DNA of 64,000 bases from Azorinus chamasolen. Lineage: Eukaryota > Mollusca > Bivalvia > Cardiida > Solecurtidae. Positions 32,693 through 44,191 of the stretch are shown here, piece after piece. The DNA is taken from assembly GCA_963576725.1 (NCBI GenBank), contig OY755252.1, positions 40,180,599-40,244,598 of the forward strand. The letters run 5' to 3'. The position numbers and the translations under genes were made by a program. Each line of letters opens with the position of its first letter. Position 1 is the stretch's first letter. The notes below the pieces were generated by a model, which was given only the letters and a program-made list of their open reading frames with translations, ran no database searches and was not told where the DNA came from.

Positions 32693-33001
32693 ACCAGACA
32701 CTTATAGGGCTTGTATGACACTCGGGCAAAACTTTCCAAAAAAATAGGGTTTTTTTGCCAGAAAATATTTATTATCTGTATCATATTAAGCAGATTTTTG
32801 GGAATCCCTTTGTATGATGTTTCAGTTTCAAACATCTGAACTCATACTATTTGCAAGGGCCGTCTTAGTATCAGTTGTAGCCACAAGATTGTAGCATTCC
32901 AGGAATTCTTTTCATCATCATTATTACAAAATTGTATCATAAGTTTATATTACAGTAAACCCCTCTAAACTGTAATTTTGAAGAAGATTAGTGGACTAGC
33001 A

Positions 33002-33234
33002 TTAACCCATTCCCTCATATTGACTACCATTAACCCATTCCCTCATATTGACGCCTTTTGGTGCCTCTGTAAACCATTATTTTAAACCCTTATGATAGAG
33101 CATTAATTTTGCTCCATAGGAGCAGAATATGCTCTATTTGTCACAATGGTTTCAAAACAATACAAATCTGAACTTTTCTTTTTATTCTAGTAAATGCTCC
33201 TTTCATTAAAATAGCCTATGAGGGAATGGGTTAA
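33002..33234 (+). mobile_element. Family A MITE with duplicated left end
   Basis: TTAA 33002 and again 33030: the first 28 bp (cccattccctcatattgact) are repeated. Hairpin apex ttttgctccataggagcaga. Confidence 0.88.
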
Positions 33235-33425
33235 CCCTTTCATCTATAAATACGCCTTTCTGTGACTCTGTAAAAGTCACCTGTTGAAATCATTGATAAA
33301 TAGAGCATTTGCTCCTTAGGAGCAAATGCTCTATTTATCACAATGGTTTCAAACTACAGAATTCTAGTTAATGCTCCTTTTCGGTAGATTTATTCAAAAT
33401 TGTTGGCTATGAGGGAATGGGTTAA
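33231..33425 (+). mobile_element. Family A MITE sharing TTAA with its neighbour
   Basis: TTAA 33231-33234 is the right end of the previous copy and the left end of this one. Right TTAA 33422-33425. Confidence 0.9.
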
Positions 33426-33736
33426 TACTAGTTAAAATATCCAGTTTAGAGGGGTTTTACTGTACATGTACATGATTTCTGATTGTTTAACTCTGTTGCT
33501 TCCAATGGCAAATCTGTGTTTACATATGCCAACAGTTTCCATCCAGTTGAGATGCTGAGTGACTTGGTGTCTCATCAGGATCTAAACTGTTTGATGTTAT
33601 GATTATGTTTTGTAATCAAAAAGGAAGAAAGTTTAATTCAAATTAAAGCAGATGACAAAACGAGGGAGCAAACAAGTTCGAGTCAGTGTAGATCAGATGT
33701 TCCATGACCCAGATATCATCATGTTACCTGATCGTT

Positions 33737-35032
33737 ATTATGTCTCCCCCATTTATGGGGAGATATATTGTTTTTGCCAGAGTTGTCTGTCTGTCCGTCC
33801 GTCCGTTGTCCGTCACAAACTTGTGTCGCGCGTATCTCTGAAACCAGTTGGGCTAGAGTCACCAAACTTCACAGGAATGTTCACCAGCATGAGTTGTTGT
33901 GCACCTATGGTTTTTGAATTGTCTCCCCTTGATAATTTTGGAGTTATTGCCCCTGATGACTTAAAATTAGAAAAACTTTGTGTCGCGCGTATCTCTTAAA
34001 CCGCTGGTACTAGAGTCACCAAACTTCACAGGAATGTTCACCAGCATGAGTTGTTGTGCACCTATGGTTTTTGAATTGTCTCCCCCTGATAATTCTTGAG
34101 TTATTGCCCCTGATATGAATACTTAAATTTATACAAACTTTGTGTCGCGCGTATCTCTGAAACCAGTAGGGCTAGAGTCACCAAACTTCACAGGATTGTT
34201 CACAAGCATGAAATGTTTTGCTCTTAGGTTTTTTGAATTATCTCCCCTGTTAACTTTGGAGTTACTGCCCCTGATGACTTAAAATTAGACAAACTTTACT
34301 TAGTGTCGTGCATATCTCTGAAACCACTAGGGCTAGAGTCACCAAACTTCACAGGAATGTCGACCAGCATGAGTTGTTGTACAACTTGGGTTTTTGAATT
34401 GTCTTCCCTTGATAACTTTGGAGTTATTGCCCCTGATATGATTACATTAAATTAGAGAAATTTTTTTGTCATGCATATCTTTAAAACCACTAGGGCTAGA
34501 GTCACCAAACTTCACAGGAATGTTCACCAGCATGAGTTGTTGTGCACCTGGGTTTTTAATTGTCTCCCCCTTATAATTCTTGAGTTACTGCCCCTGATAT
34601 ATTAACTTAAAATTAGAGAAACTTTGTGCTGCACGTATCTCTTAAACCAGTAGGGCTAGAGTCACCAAACTTCACAGGAATGTTCACCAGCATGAGTTGT
34701 TGTGCATCTGGGTTTTTTTAATTGTCTCCCCTGATAACTTTAGAGTTACTGCCCCTTATGACTTAAATAAGAGAAACTTTACTTTGTGTCACATGTATCT
34801 GAAACCACTAGTACTAGAGTCACCAAACTTCACAAGAATGTTGACTAGCATGTGTTATTGTGTATCTGGGGCTTTTGAATTGTCTCCCTCTGACAATGTT
34901 GGAGTTATTGCCCCTGATGACTTAAACATTAGACCCTGATAAGTTTGAAGTTACAGACATTACACTTGTGTATTGGAAAGAGGTTGGGAGGGGGAGACAT
35001 CTGTTTTTGTGACAAAAACAAACCTCTAGTTA
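33737..35032. mobile_element. Tandem-cored element with about 160 bp units
   Basis: Ends tatgtctcccccatttatgg hairpin plus gtctgtccgtccgtccg, and ggggagacatctgttt ... aacctctagtt, as in 14291-15908. The core is different: tgtcgcgcgtatctctgaaa units at 33823, 33980, 34141, about 34303, 34467, 34626 and 34786. Confidence 0.82.
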
Positions 35033-35196
35033 GTGATTGCTAGTGCATTGATTGATTAAGCATTTATAACTGTTAGAATTTTGGTTGAAATCTACTCCAT
35101 ATATAATTAACATTAACCTGATCATTACCTTTGCAAACAGTAGACCAGATCAGATGCCTCCTTTAGGAACCATCTGATCAGGGTCTACTCTGAGTA

Positions 35197-35422
35197 TCCC
35201 TTTCCTCCATAGGCTATTTTTAGACCCAACTTCTTTGAATGAATCTACCGAAAAGGAGAATTAACTAGGAAAAAGGAAAATGTTTGAATTTTGTAGTTTG
35301 AAACCATTGTGATAAATAGAGCATTTGCTCCTATAGGAGCAAATGCTCTATTTATCACAATGATTTCATAAAGTGACTTTTACAGAGGTGTAGAAAGGCG
35401 TATTTATGGAGGAAAGAGTTAA
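35197..35422 (-). mobile_element. Family A MITE
   Basis: ccctttcctccataggctat start, ggaggaaagag and TTAA 35419-35422. Hairpin apex gctcctataggagc. Confidence 0.9.
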
Positions 35423-35712
35423 TGTACTTATAACAATTAATCAGTCATTATTTCTTGCATGAATAATCATGAGGTAAAGGGTTAAGATAAGAAATATACC
35501 CAATCTGGGCTTGGGAACAATAAACATCCCAAACATAAGAATCATATACTCAATCTGGGCTTGGGAACAATAAACAAAACAAACGATCATTAACATGTGA
35601 ACTTTTTCATTGTTTATTATTCAGTTTATTATTTATTGATGCACTTTGCCCACTGGCACTAGATTGACAATGACTATTGTTCTATATATAACTATATAAC
35701 ACACCTATTATA

Positions 35713-35905
35713 CAGAGCTACAGATAAGGGTGGGTACCCAAGAACTAAAATCGTCATTTCTCCACCAAACCCTATACTGTGACCACTCTTTAGAATCGTC
35801 TCTTTGAGACGATTCTAAAGAGTGGTCACAGTATAGGGTTTGGTGGAGAAATAAAGAAGTTATTCTTGAAAATGTTTTAATTTACGCATCTTATCTGGAG
35901 CTTTG
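35713..35905. mobile_element. Family E MITE, 193 bp, intact
   Basis: CAGAGCTACAGATAAGG ... CTTATCTGGAGCTTTG flanked by TATTATA (35706-35712, 35906-35912). Same length as 4002-4194. Confidence 0.9.
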
Positions 35906-35912
35906 TATTATA

Positions 35913-36272
35913 TACACTTCGTCACTATTGTATAGATCTATGTGGTATGAGTTATGTACAGAGCTATGTACATGATCCAGTGCCAGTGATTTTGCCAGTG
36001 GATATGATGTTGTGTGTACATTGTGCTGATAGAAATAAAGCTGAAAACTTGAGAAACATCGTCATTGTTGATGAAATGTTCCCAATACTCACATCTGGCA
36101 CGTTAACCCTTTGTAAATATGATTCTAGTTTCTGTCATGGCCAATTATAACTATTAATCTTATTAATATTCATAATACCGGTCCATCATTAATTCTTACA
36201 TGAATATTCATAAAGTAAAGAAAACATGCTGAACTAATTTTCACCTAATTCATTTTCAAAATAAATGTATAT
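35913..36272. other. Intergenic, no gene recognised
   Basis: A 67-codon open frame at 35947-36150 shows no family motif or splice context. Its end is a C-family MITE trace. Confidence 0.35.
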
Positions 36273-36503
36273 TTAACCCTTTAATTATGTATGTATGAAT
36301 ATTAAGCAGCGTTATATTTATTATGGCATATGAACAAGAAATCTTATGGTCCTGATTCCTGGTAAAAACTGTAAAATCAGATCTATATAATTCCTTAACA
36401 AAACAGCAAACCCTGACCAAATGGCTCCTATAGGAGCCGTCTGATCTGGGTCTACTCTGTTTGCAAGGGTTTTTAAAGGTGTATCTGTTGCAGAAAGGGT
36501 TAA
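36273..36503 (+). mobile_element. Family C MITE
   Basis: TTAA 36273-36276 and 36500-36503. aaacagcaaaccctgaccaa / ctgatctgggtctactctgt hairpin with apex gctcctataggagc. Confidence 0.85.
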
Positions 36504-36821
36504 TAAATGCAATCAGAGTGGTTAAAGTTGAGAGCAAGTCATCTGGATCCAACCTCCTATAGCAGCCGTCTGATCAGGGTCTGCTCTGTTTGCTTATGGA
36601 ACAATAGATATGACTATGGCCAAAAATTCCCATGTCAGAGGACTCCAAGATCTGGGTCTACACTGTTTGCAAATTCCAGAGCACTCATCTTCAATATTGA
36701 AAGAGTTAAACATAAATTGAATTAAGAAATTGAAGAAGACGACTATTTGTTGCAGATAACACATCAAGCATTCAATACTGCTACCATAATGTAGATGAAC
36801 TAGATACAGCAAAAATAACTA

Positions 36822-37025
36822 CAGTAAAACCTCTCTATAACGGCCACTAAATTGTGTTAATTAGTTTGTATTTTGGGCAGGTGGTTGCTTAAAGCAAGGT
36901 GAAAGTAAAACAGAACGCTCCTATAGGAGCGGTCTGTTTTACTTTCACCTTGCTTCAATCATTTACCTGCCTTCAACACAAAATACTTGATGTAATTTAG
37001 TGGTTGTTATAGAGAGGTTTTACTG
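36822..37025. mobile_element. Family D MITE, 204 bp
   Basis: TA-flanked cagtaaaacctctctataac ... gttatagagaggttttactg. Apex gctcctataggagc. Confidence 0.93.
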
Positions 37026-37250
37026 TAGATACAGAACAATCAGTATCTATCAGCAGATGTCCAAAAGGAACTTTCTGCATGATTTTCAACCTGCATTAAG
37101 CAGCCACCTTGCTAAAAGTATATAAAATTTCTTCTCGACTAAACTTCTGCTTAGAGTGGGTTTAGTGTATTGGTTATTCTATAATTTGAAATATAGGTGG
37201 GAATATGGGTGGTTTTAAACCCTTTGAATACATGTACAATTGTACACTTA

Positions 37251-37503
37251 TTAACTTTTTCCCTGCTGAATATTGATGTAAGATATAATGACATCATGAA
37301 TACATGCATTTATTAGCTGAATTTTGAAATGTCATATGTACACAGGCTTTCAGGTATAGGTAGAAACTGTAGAATCGGATCTATTATAATTTCATAAGCA
37401 AACAGGACAGACCTGATCAGACAGTTCATACAGGAGCAGTCTCATCTTGGTCTGCTCTCTTTACAGAAGCTTGAAAAGGCGTTTATATGAGGGAAAGGGT
37501 TAA
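37251..37503 (+). mobile_element. Family C MITE
   Basis: TTAA 37251-37254 and 37500-37503. gcaaacaggacagacctgat / ctcatcttggtctgctctct hairpin. Confidence 0.8.
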
Positions 37504-37506
37504 TGT

Positions 37507-37945
37507 AACATTTATTGAGGAGGCCTCTGATCAGGGTCGCCTCCTACAGGACTCTGACTACAGTGTCACTTCCTAGAGAAACCCTCTGTTTAGGGTTACC
37601 TGAAGGAGCCTTCAGATCAGGGTCACTTGGATTAATGCTCTGATCAGTGTCACCTCCTAGAGGAGCCCTCTGATCAGAGTCACCTGGAGAAACCTGATCG
37701 GGGTCACCTGGATGAATGCTCTGATCAAACTCACCACCTAGAGGAGCCCTCTGATCAGTGTCTCTTCCAAGAGAAGCCCGCTGATCAGGGTCACCTGGAG
37801 GAACCTTCTGCTCAGGGTCACCTGCATGAATGCTCTGACCAAACTCACCTCCTAGAGGAGCCCTCTGATCAGGATCACCTGGAGGAATAATTCTCTGATT
37901 AAACTCACCTCCTAGAGGAACCCTCTGATCAGGATCAGCAGCATT
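37507..37945 (-). repeat. Degenerate tandem array of a MITE-core-like unit
   Basis: Variants of cctctgatcagggtcacctc + ctagaggag repeat every 33-50 bp. On the minus strand this yields a 152-codon frame of DPDQRAPLGGE-type units, most likely a by-product of amplified palindrome cores. Confidence 0.7.
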
Positions 37946-38452
37946 TGTCATTAGAATGTAACACATTGCTCCATAATCCTGCATTTTAAGCATTGCATGC
38001 ATTGTAGACTCAGATCAGACAACTGATCAGGGTCTGCCCTGTTTGCTCATGCATGTATGTTACAGATGCTCTACTTTATGCAAAGGCAGTATAATGCCTT
38101 GTTTTATATTTTTGATACAAGAGTTAAATTAATATTCATATTGCGTATAGTTTTGTATAAATATTCATGAAGTAAAGGATTAGTCCTTTTCCATATGAAA
38201 TGGACTCTACCTAAACAGGTGGACCATTCCAATTTACATATAGCATTAAAAAATGTACATTTATTGACAGTGACAATACACATTGGTTTGGATATTTAAA
38301 CCTTTACTTGATGAATATTGATGGTAATATTCAGGTACATGTATATCTATAAAATGAATTTGTATAATGGCACAGGAATTATGGCTAGCCTTTGGCAGAA
38401 ACCGTAGAATCTGCTCTATAGTTTTCAATAAGTAAATGGAGCAGACCCTGAT

Positions 38453-38634
38453 CAGGGTCCATGCTTATAAAACTTTTAGTTGAGTTTGAGTTCGTTCTCA
38501 AGTTTTTGATTAGTCAGATTTAAGCCTTTGGCTCAAATCTGACAAATCAAAAGCTTGAGAACTCAAATCTGACCAATCAAAAGCTTGAGAACGAACTCGG
38601 ACTAAACTAAAAAGTTTTATAAGCATGGACCCTG
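38453..38634. mobile_element. Family F element inside a C hairpin
   Basis: cagggtccatgcttataaaa ... ataagcatggaccctg placed between gcagaccctgat and gatctattctgtttgc of the host. Confidence 0.88.
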
Positions 38635-38974
38635 GATCTATTCTGTTTGCAGAGGTAAAGGTTCATATGCAACAAAGTGTCTAGGTTATGTTGCTGTCAG
38701 AGTGTCCTCGTGCAATCAGTATGCCCTCAGGACCCTGCAGATGTACATCACTTAACTAAATATATCAACCTGTCAGGTCTGTATATCACATGTATACTGA
38801 TCTATCAAAATACATGATCTATCATTACTCATCTCAGAGAGACCATTCTAGTGAGTTGCATGAAGAATAGGTATTGGCTAAGAAATATCAAAACTATTTT
38901 AATTAAGATTTTTAAAATATACTTCTTATCTAAAGACCTGCATTTGATAATGGCTTACTCAACCTTTCAGCCAC

Positions 38975-39229
38975 TTAACCCTTTCTGTCATATAAATACT
39001 TTTTTTACGTATTTGCAAACAGAGTAGACTCAGATCAGATGGCTCCTGTAGGAGCCATCTGATCAGGGTCTGCTCTGTTTGCTCATGAAATAGTAACATG
39101 ATCTGGCTGTACCGTTTCTACCAATACCACAAAATCCTGTGTACATAATATATCAATATAAAATTTCAGCTAATAAATACTCAAGATGTCATTATTTGCT
39201 ACATGGATATCCAACAGGGAAAGGGTTAA
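38975..39229 (-). mobile_element. Family B/C MITE, reversed
   Basis: TTAA 38975-38978 and 39226-39229. Hairpin gcaaacagagtagactcaga / tcagggtctgctctgtttgc. The right TTAA is shared with the next A copy. Confidence 0.88.
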
Positions 39230-39453
39230 CCCATTACCTCATAGGCTATTTTTAGATCATACCTCTTTGAATACATCTACCCAAAAGGAGCATTAACTAG
39301 AGGAAAGGAATTTTTCGATTTGTGTAGTGTTGAAACCATTGTGATAAATAGAGCATTTGCTCCTATGGAGCAAATGCTCTATTTATCATAATGGTTTCAG
39401 AAAGTGACTTTTATAGAGGCGTCAAAAGGCGTCAATATGAGGGAACGGGTTAA
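39226..39453 (-). mobile_element. Family A MITE
   Basis: TTAA 39226-39229 and 39450-39453. Hairpin apex gctcctatggagc. Confidence 0.9.
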
Positions 39454-40286
39454 GAGCAAATACATAACAAACTTTATAAACAGTCGGAACCCACAGGAGA
39501 TACTAATAGTCTCATCAAGATCCACATTGTTAGAGACCCTGACAATGTTTTGAAAAAGATTTGGTGGGAAACTTTATTATTACCTAGGAAAACAATCTGG
39601 ATCCAGATTAGAGTCTATTATATAAAGTCTAATCTTAAAAGGATCTTAACTGATTTTTTCAAAACTGGCCAATGTCCATTAAATATGGATGCGTAGCTGT
39701 CCTGAAATACCTCATGCATATTCAATAGCTGCTAATGCTCATATGTAAGTAATGGGTCTAGATTCTCTATTTTTATATGCCTAGTATAACTAGTTTGTCT
39801 TTCTTTTATTCTCCCCATCTTAGGTATGCGAGGTATTACAACTTACTATGCTATGGTGATGACCATCCAGTGATTGATGTATTAGATAAAAACTGAAGTT
39901 GTATTACTTCATTACTTCATCTATTTCTTGGAGTTATCCCTTTACTCCATGAATATTCATGTAAGAAATAATGACATCATGAATATTCATTAGATTAATT
40001 TCAAGAATGACACATGAACAAAGAATTTTTGGCTGTTGCAGAAATTGTAGAATCTCGCCCCATATTCATAAAGCTCCTTAAGAGTATTTTAACCTTAGGA
40101 TAACTTGAGAAAATCATTCTGTCTAAATATGTAGACAGACCAGTGATTCATTCCATGGTTATTACAATACATGTACTGTGTTAAATACATATTTCATATT
40201 ATGCTTTATTTTTCTATGTCAGTTTTATGAGACTAAAAGAACATTTAAGAAACTAAGGAATTTTCTTGGTTTTCTCCTTAATTATA

Positions 40287-40644
40287 CAGTGCTCCCTCCC
40301 TACAACGACCCTCTCAATAACGATTCCCTCCTTACAACAACGCATGTCACTGTTTCCGAAACAACAAGGCTCCAGAAACAACTTATTTCCATCGTATTTT
40401 CTTAATGCCTCCATCAAACCCTATGTTGTGACCACTCTTTAGAAACGTCACAAAGTGACGATTCTAAAGAGTGGTCACAACATAGGGTTTGATGGAGGCA
40501 TAACGGTTTTTAGTTCTCGAAATATACCTTATTGGGGATCTGAAAACAGGTTAATTATGTTTGATTTCCCTCCCTATAACAACTCCCTCTGAACAACACA
40601 TACAATCTTCGTATCCCAAAGGGTGTCGTAGAGAGGGAGCACTG
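40287..40644. mobile_element. Third layer: TA-flanked element, 358 bp
   Basis: cagtgctccctccctacaac ... gtcgtagagagggagcactg ends, TA on both sides (pogo/mariner-like). Carries an E-type palindrome. Confidence 0.85.
40405..40501. repeat. Innermost: E-type palindrome with co-varied arms
   Basis: atgcctccatcaaaccctat / atagggtttgatggaggcat plus the shared ctttagaa..gattctaaag core. Outer E ends are absent here. Confidence 0.88.
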
Positions 40645-41035
40645 TAATAGGAGCTTTATGAATATGGGCCCAGATCTATATTATTCCATAAGCAAACAGA
40701 GCATACCCTGATCAGATGGCTCTCACAGGAGTCATCTGATCTGGGTCTACTCTGTTTGCAAATACATAAAAAGACGGTTACATGAAGGAAAGGGTTAAAC
40801 AAGGACTCTCAGACAACAGCATGCTCTACTATTCAATAGGATCTTTTTACGAAGGAAGTTTAAGACTAGTATTGCTGGATGTTGGTGTAAAATGACTTAT
40901 GATCAATCCATAACCAAGACTCTTAGCCATATCGAAGACTCACTCATCTAGCATTGCCTTACACACCCTAAATACCCTAAGTATTTGGACATCCAATGTC
41001 CCCTGGTCATGGGTTTGTAAACCTGAATAAGTATA

Positions 41036-41240
41036 CAGTAAAACCCCTCTAGTGTGACCACCTAAAAATGGTATAATTCTTGGTTGTAGAGGCAGGTGGT
41101 TGCTTAATGCAGGACAAAAGTAATGCAGAAAGCTCCCAGTGGAGCTTTCTGCATTACTTTTGCCCTGCATTAAGCAACCACCTGCTTATAAAGACACATA
41201 TGTTTATTCATTATGTGGTCGATTTAGAGGGGTTCTACTG
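41036..41240. mobile_element. Family D MITE, variant core
   Basis: TA-flanked cagtaaaacccctctagtgt ... gatttagaggggttctactg. Palindrome uses taatgcagaaagctcc / ggagctttctgcatta. Confidence 0.92.
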
Positions 41241-41681
41241 TATCTGATGAGACTGATATAGTAGCAAATAGTGTCCACTCTGATCAGTTTGATCGCAGTC
41301 TACACTATTTGCATCATTTGCCAAGAGTTGTCTGTCCATATACTTTAATAGTCCAATTAGGGTAAACTTTCTCACAGCATCATATTACTTCCAAATTATG
41401 GACAGGAAAATAATTAAAAGAAATCAAAACTTGAACAAACTCATTAACATTCTACAACAATGTGTAAACAAGCCCTAATGTACAAAAAGAAAGATAAATA
41501 ATCCCATAATGAATGTATCATACAACTGTACTCTATAGTGAATAAACATATATACATTATGACATATAACACACATCCCTCAGTGTTTTACACTTATGCA
41601 AATAACCATGAAACAAATACATGTATATAACTCCCTAGACCGTAGAATAATCCATACATACATATACACATCATCATTCAT
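41241..41681. other. Intergenic, no gene seen
   Basis: AT-rich. Contains one decayed hairpin remnant near 41270-41310 (gtgtccactctgatcagttt / cagtctacactatttgc). Otherwise plain sequence. Confidence 0.4.
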
Positions 41682-41926
41682 TTAAACCCTTTCCCTGTTC
41701 TATGTTTATTCCAAATTTCGATACCTACTAAATATGCATGGCAAAAAAAGTCATGAACTATGGAAGGTGGACAATTGTAGCCATTTTAGAAAGTAAAGAA
41801 ATAGATTTTTCAAATTCCATTAACAAACAGAGCAAACCCTGATCAGAGACCTATAGGAGCCATCTGAGCTGGGTCTACTCTGTTTGCAAATGCATGAAAA
41901 AGCTATGATATGAAGGAAAAGGTTAA
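41682..41926 (+). mobile_element. Family B MITE
   Basis: ttaaaccctttccctgttct start, TTAA 41923-41926. aacaaacagagcaaaccctg / gctgggtctactctgtttgc hairpin. Confidence 0.87.
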
Positions 41927-42125
41927 CCTTTTACTCCATGAATAATCATGTAAGAAATAATGACATCATGAATATCAACTACATGTAGGTACTTTTTATT
42001 ATGACATGAACATGTAGGTTTTTAACCATCACAGAAACTGTAGAATCAGGTTCATATTTCATAAGCAAACACATAGAAATGTTTGGAAAGGCATAAAATG
42101 GCATATCTATGGAGTAAAGAGCAAC
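41923..42125 (+). mobile_element. Family C MITE sharing TTAA with the B copy
   Basis: ccttttactccatgaataat start directly at 41927. Ends atggagtaaagagcaac. Central hairpin deleted. Confidence 0.72.
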
Positions 42126-43331
42126 ATAATTTTACTTCAAAACATTATTAATGTGGCAGTGAACTGAGTCATGGTGAGGTAAATAATTACTCTGCCTCTG
42201 GAACAAAACTGAGTTCAATATTTAGGAGAACTTTGCAACAAATGCACTCGAGATTTAACATGTGGTTTTAACTAGATTCAAGTGTTTATGAAATCAGAAA
42301 AGACTTTTCAAAAGAGAAATAAAAAAAATCAATAACAGTGCAGTCCTTAAAACAATTTTTCACATAACAGATTACAGTAAATCTTCTCTACAGGAGCAAC
42401 TCAACAGAATTTGTATCATTTCATAACAGAACAGAGCAGACCCTGATCAGACAGCTCCTACAGAAGTTATCTGATTTGGGTCTACATTGTTTGCAAAGGT
42501 GTATGGATTAACACGACATTAAATGGTTCATATATCAAATACAGCAAATATTGAAACAACTTGACCCACATGATACAATGAACTTCAAAACTGCACAAAT
42601 CTACATTCCAAACACTGTCTTTACTTTCAGCCATTCCTTCATACACCTTTGCAAACAGTGCAGACTCAGATCAGACAGCTCCTGTAGGAGCCTTCTGGTC
42701 AGGGTCTGCTCTGTTTGCTTATGCTATAATAAATATCCGATTCCCTCATACATGTATTGTAACACCTTTTCACACCTTTGCAAACAGAGCAGACCCAGAT
42801 CAGAATATCTGATGGCTCCTGTAGGATCTGATCAGGTTCTGCTCTGTTTGCTAATGAAAGTAAACTAGATATATCCATAGAAATTTTACCTATACCAAAT
42901 AATTCTCTGTATATATGCCATTATAAAAATTCATCTAATTAATATTCATGATGTCATTTAACAGGGAAACATTTTCACAGAATATAGATGAATGTGTTTC
43001 AGTCAACACATATTGCATACAGAAACATCATAGTGAGGTCAGACAGAATAACATGTACTCTCTATTCTTAGATTCCCGTTTGCATAGAAAGTCATTTGTA
43101 TCTCATATTCTACTATGAAACAATCAAAAGATGTTTTAACCCTTTACTCCATAAATACACCTTTGCAAACAAAGTAGGTGTGTTTGCTTATGAAATAAAC
43201 TAGAAACATGATTACATGTATGATTCTACAGTGTCTGCCATGGACAAAATTTCCTGTGTTCATGTGCCATTATAAAAATTAATCTAATCAATATTTTTTC
43301 ATGTGGTTATTTCTTTCATTAACATTCCTGG
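42126..43331. other. Intergenic with hairpin remnants only
   Basis: Three C-type hairpins at 42430-42495, 42650-42718 and 42778-42851 without clear TTAA pairs. The remainder is AT-rich unique sequence. No exon recognised. Confidence 0.5.
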
Positions 43332-43570
43332 TTTATCCCTTTACTCCATAAATATGCTTTGCAAACAGAGTAGAGCCAGATCAGATGGCTCCTATAGGAG
43401 CAGTCTGATCAGGGTCTGCCCTGTTTGCTTATGATATGATATAGATATGATTCTACAGTTTCTCTCATGGCCAAAAATTCATGTCTTCACATGCAATTTT
43501 AAAAACGAATCTAATTAATATTCATGATGTAATTCTTTTTTACATGAATATTCATGGAATAAAAGGTTAA
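43332..43570 (-). mobile_element. Family C MITE, reversed
   Basis: ccctttactccataaatatg start. Hairpin gcaaacagagtagagccaga / tcagggtctgccctgtttgc. End ttcatggaataaaagg, TTAA 43567-43570. Confidence 0.82.
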
Positions 43571-43765
43571 ATGTTTAAGTGCCAATCTTTGTTTCTGGAA
43601 GTAGCTTAACCCTTTACTCCATGAATATTTATCAACTTATGTAAGAAATAATGAAGACATCATGAATACGAATTAGCTGGTTTTCTTTTATAATGGTATA
43701 TAAACACAGGAATTTTACGACTTTCACTCTGCATTAACTCTTTACTGGATAAATATCCATAATCT

Positions 43766-43997
43766 TTAACCCATTAACTCATAGGCTATTTTTTAGATAC
43801 AACCTTTTTGAATAAATCTACCGAAAAGGAGCCTTAACTAGAAAAATGGATTTTTTTTTAGAATTTTGTAGTTTGAGACCATTGTGATAAATAGAGCATT
43901 TGCTCCTATAGGAGCAAATGCTCTATTTATCACAATGGTTTCATAAAGTGACTTTTACAGAGTCGTAAAAAGTCGTCACTATGAGGGAATGGGTTAA
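43766..43997 (-). mobile_element. Family A MITE
   Basis: TTAA 43766-43769 and 43994-43997. Hairpin apex gctcctataggagc. Confidence 0.92.
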
Positions 43998-44191
43998 TGT
44001 GTTTGCAAACAAAGTACACATAGACCAGACACTTCATGCGGTAACTGTCTGAACAGGGTGTGCTGATGGGTTATGAAATAATATAGAGACCTAATTCTAC
44101 AGTTTCTCTTATGACCAAACATTCCTGTGCAATAATGAAAATTCTAGATGTCATTATTTCTCCGACATTTGAATATTCATCTGGTACAGAG

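Larger units (their letters stand above)
32953..33462. mobile_element. Family D element split by two family A copies
   Basis: TA-flanked cagtaaacccctctaaactg and ccagtttagaggggttttac(tg). The interior is replaced by A copies at 33002-33234 and 33231-33425. Confidence 0.85.
40057..40671. mobile_element. Second layer: element with ccatattcataaagctcct ends
   Basis: Left ccatattcataaagctcctt and right aggagctttatgaatatggg are inverse. Contains the third layer. Confidence 0.8.
39934..40798 (+). mobile_element. Family C MITE, outermost of a four-layer nest
   Basis: ccctttactccatgaatatt start. Interrupted at gaaattgtagaatc, resumes at gatctatattattccataag, hairpin 40692-40759, end TTAA 40795-40798. 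Confidence 0.85.

Noticed and set aside
36507..36725. Small ORFs inside B/C MITEs such as this 72-codon one
   Set aside because: Similar DPDQT/ANSVDPDE-like strings recur in many copies because they translate the same hairpin sequence.
37544..38002. 152-codon minus-strand ORF with DPDQRAPLGGE repeats
   Set aside because: Built from amplified MITE-core-like units. No start context, homologue or splice structure.
39838..39897. Possible terminal exon reading YARYYNLLCYGDDHPVIDVL to a TGA
   Set aside because: It has a pyrimidine-rich acceptor, but only about 20 codons, no recognisable family and no partner exon nearby.
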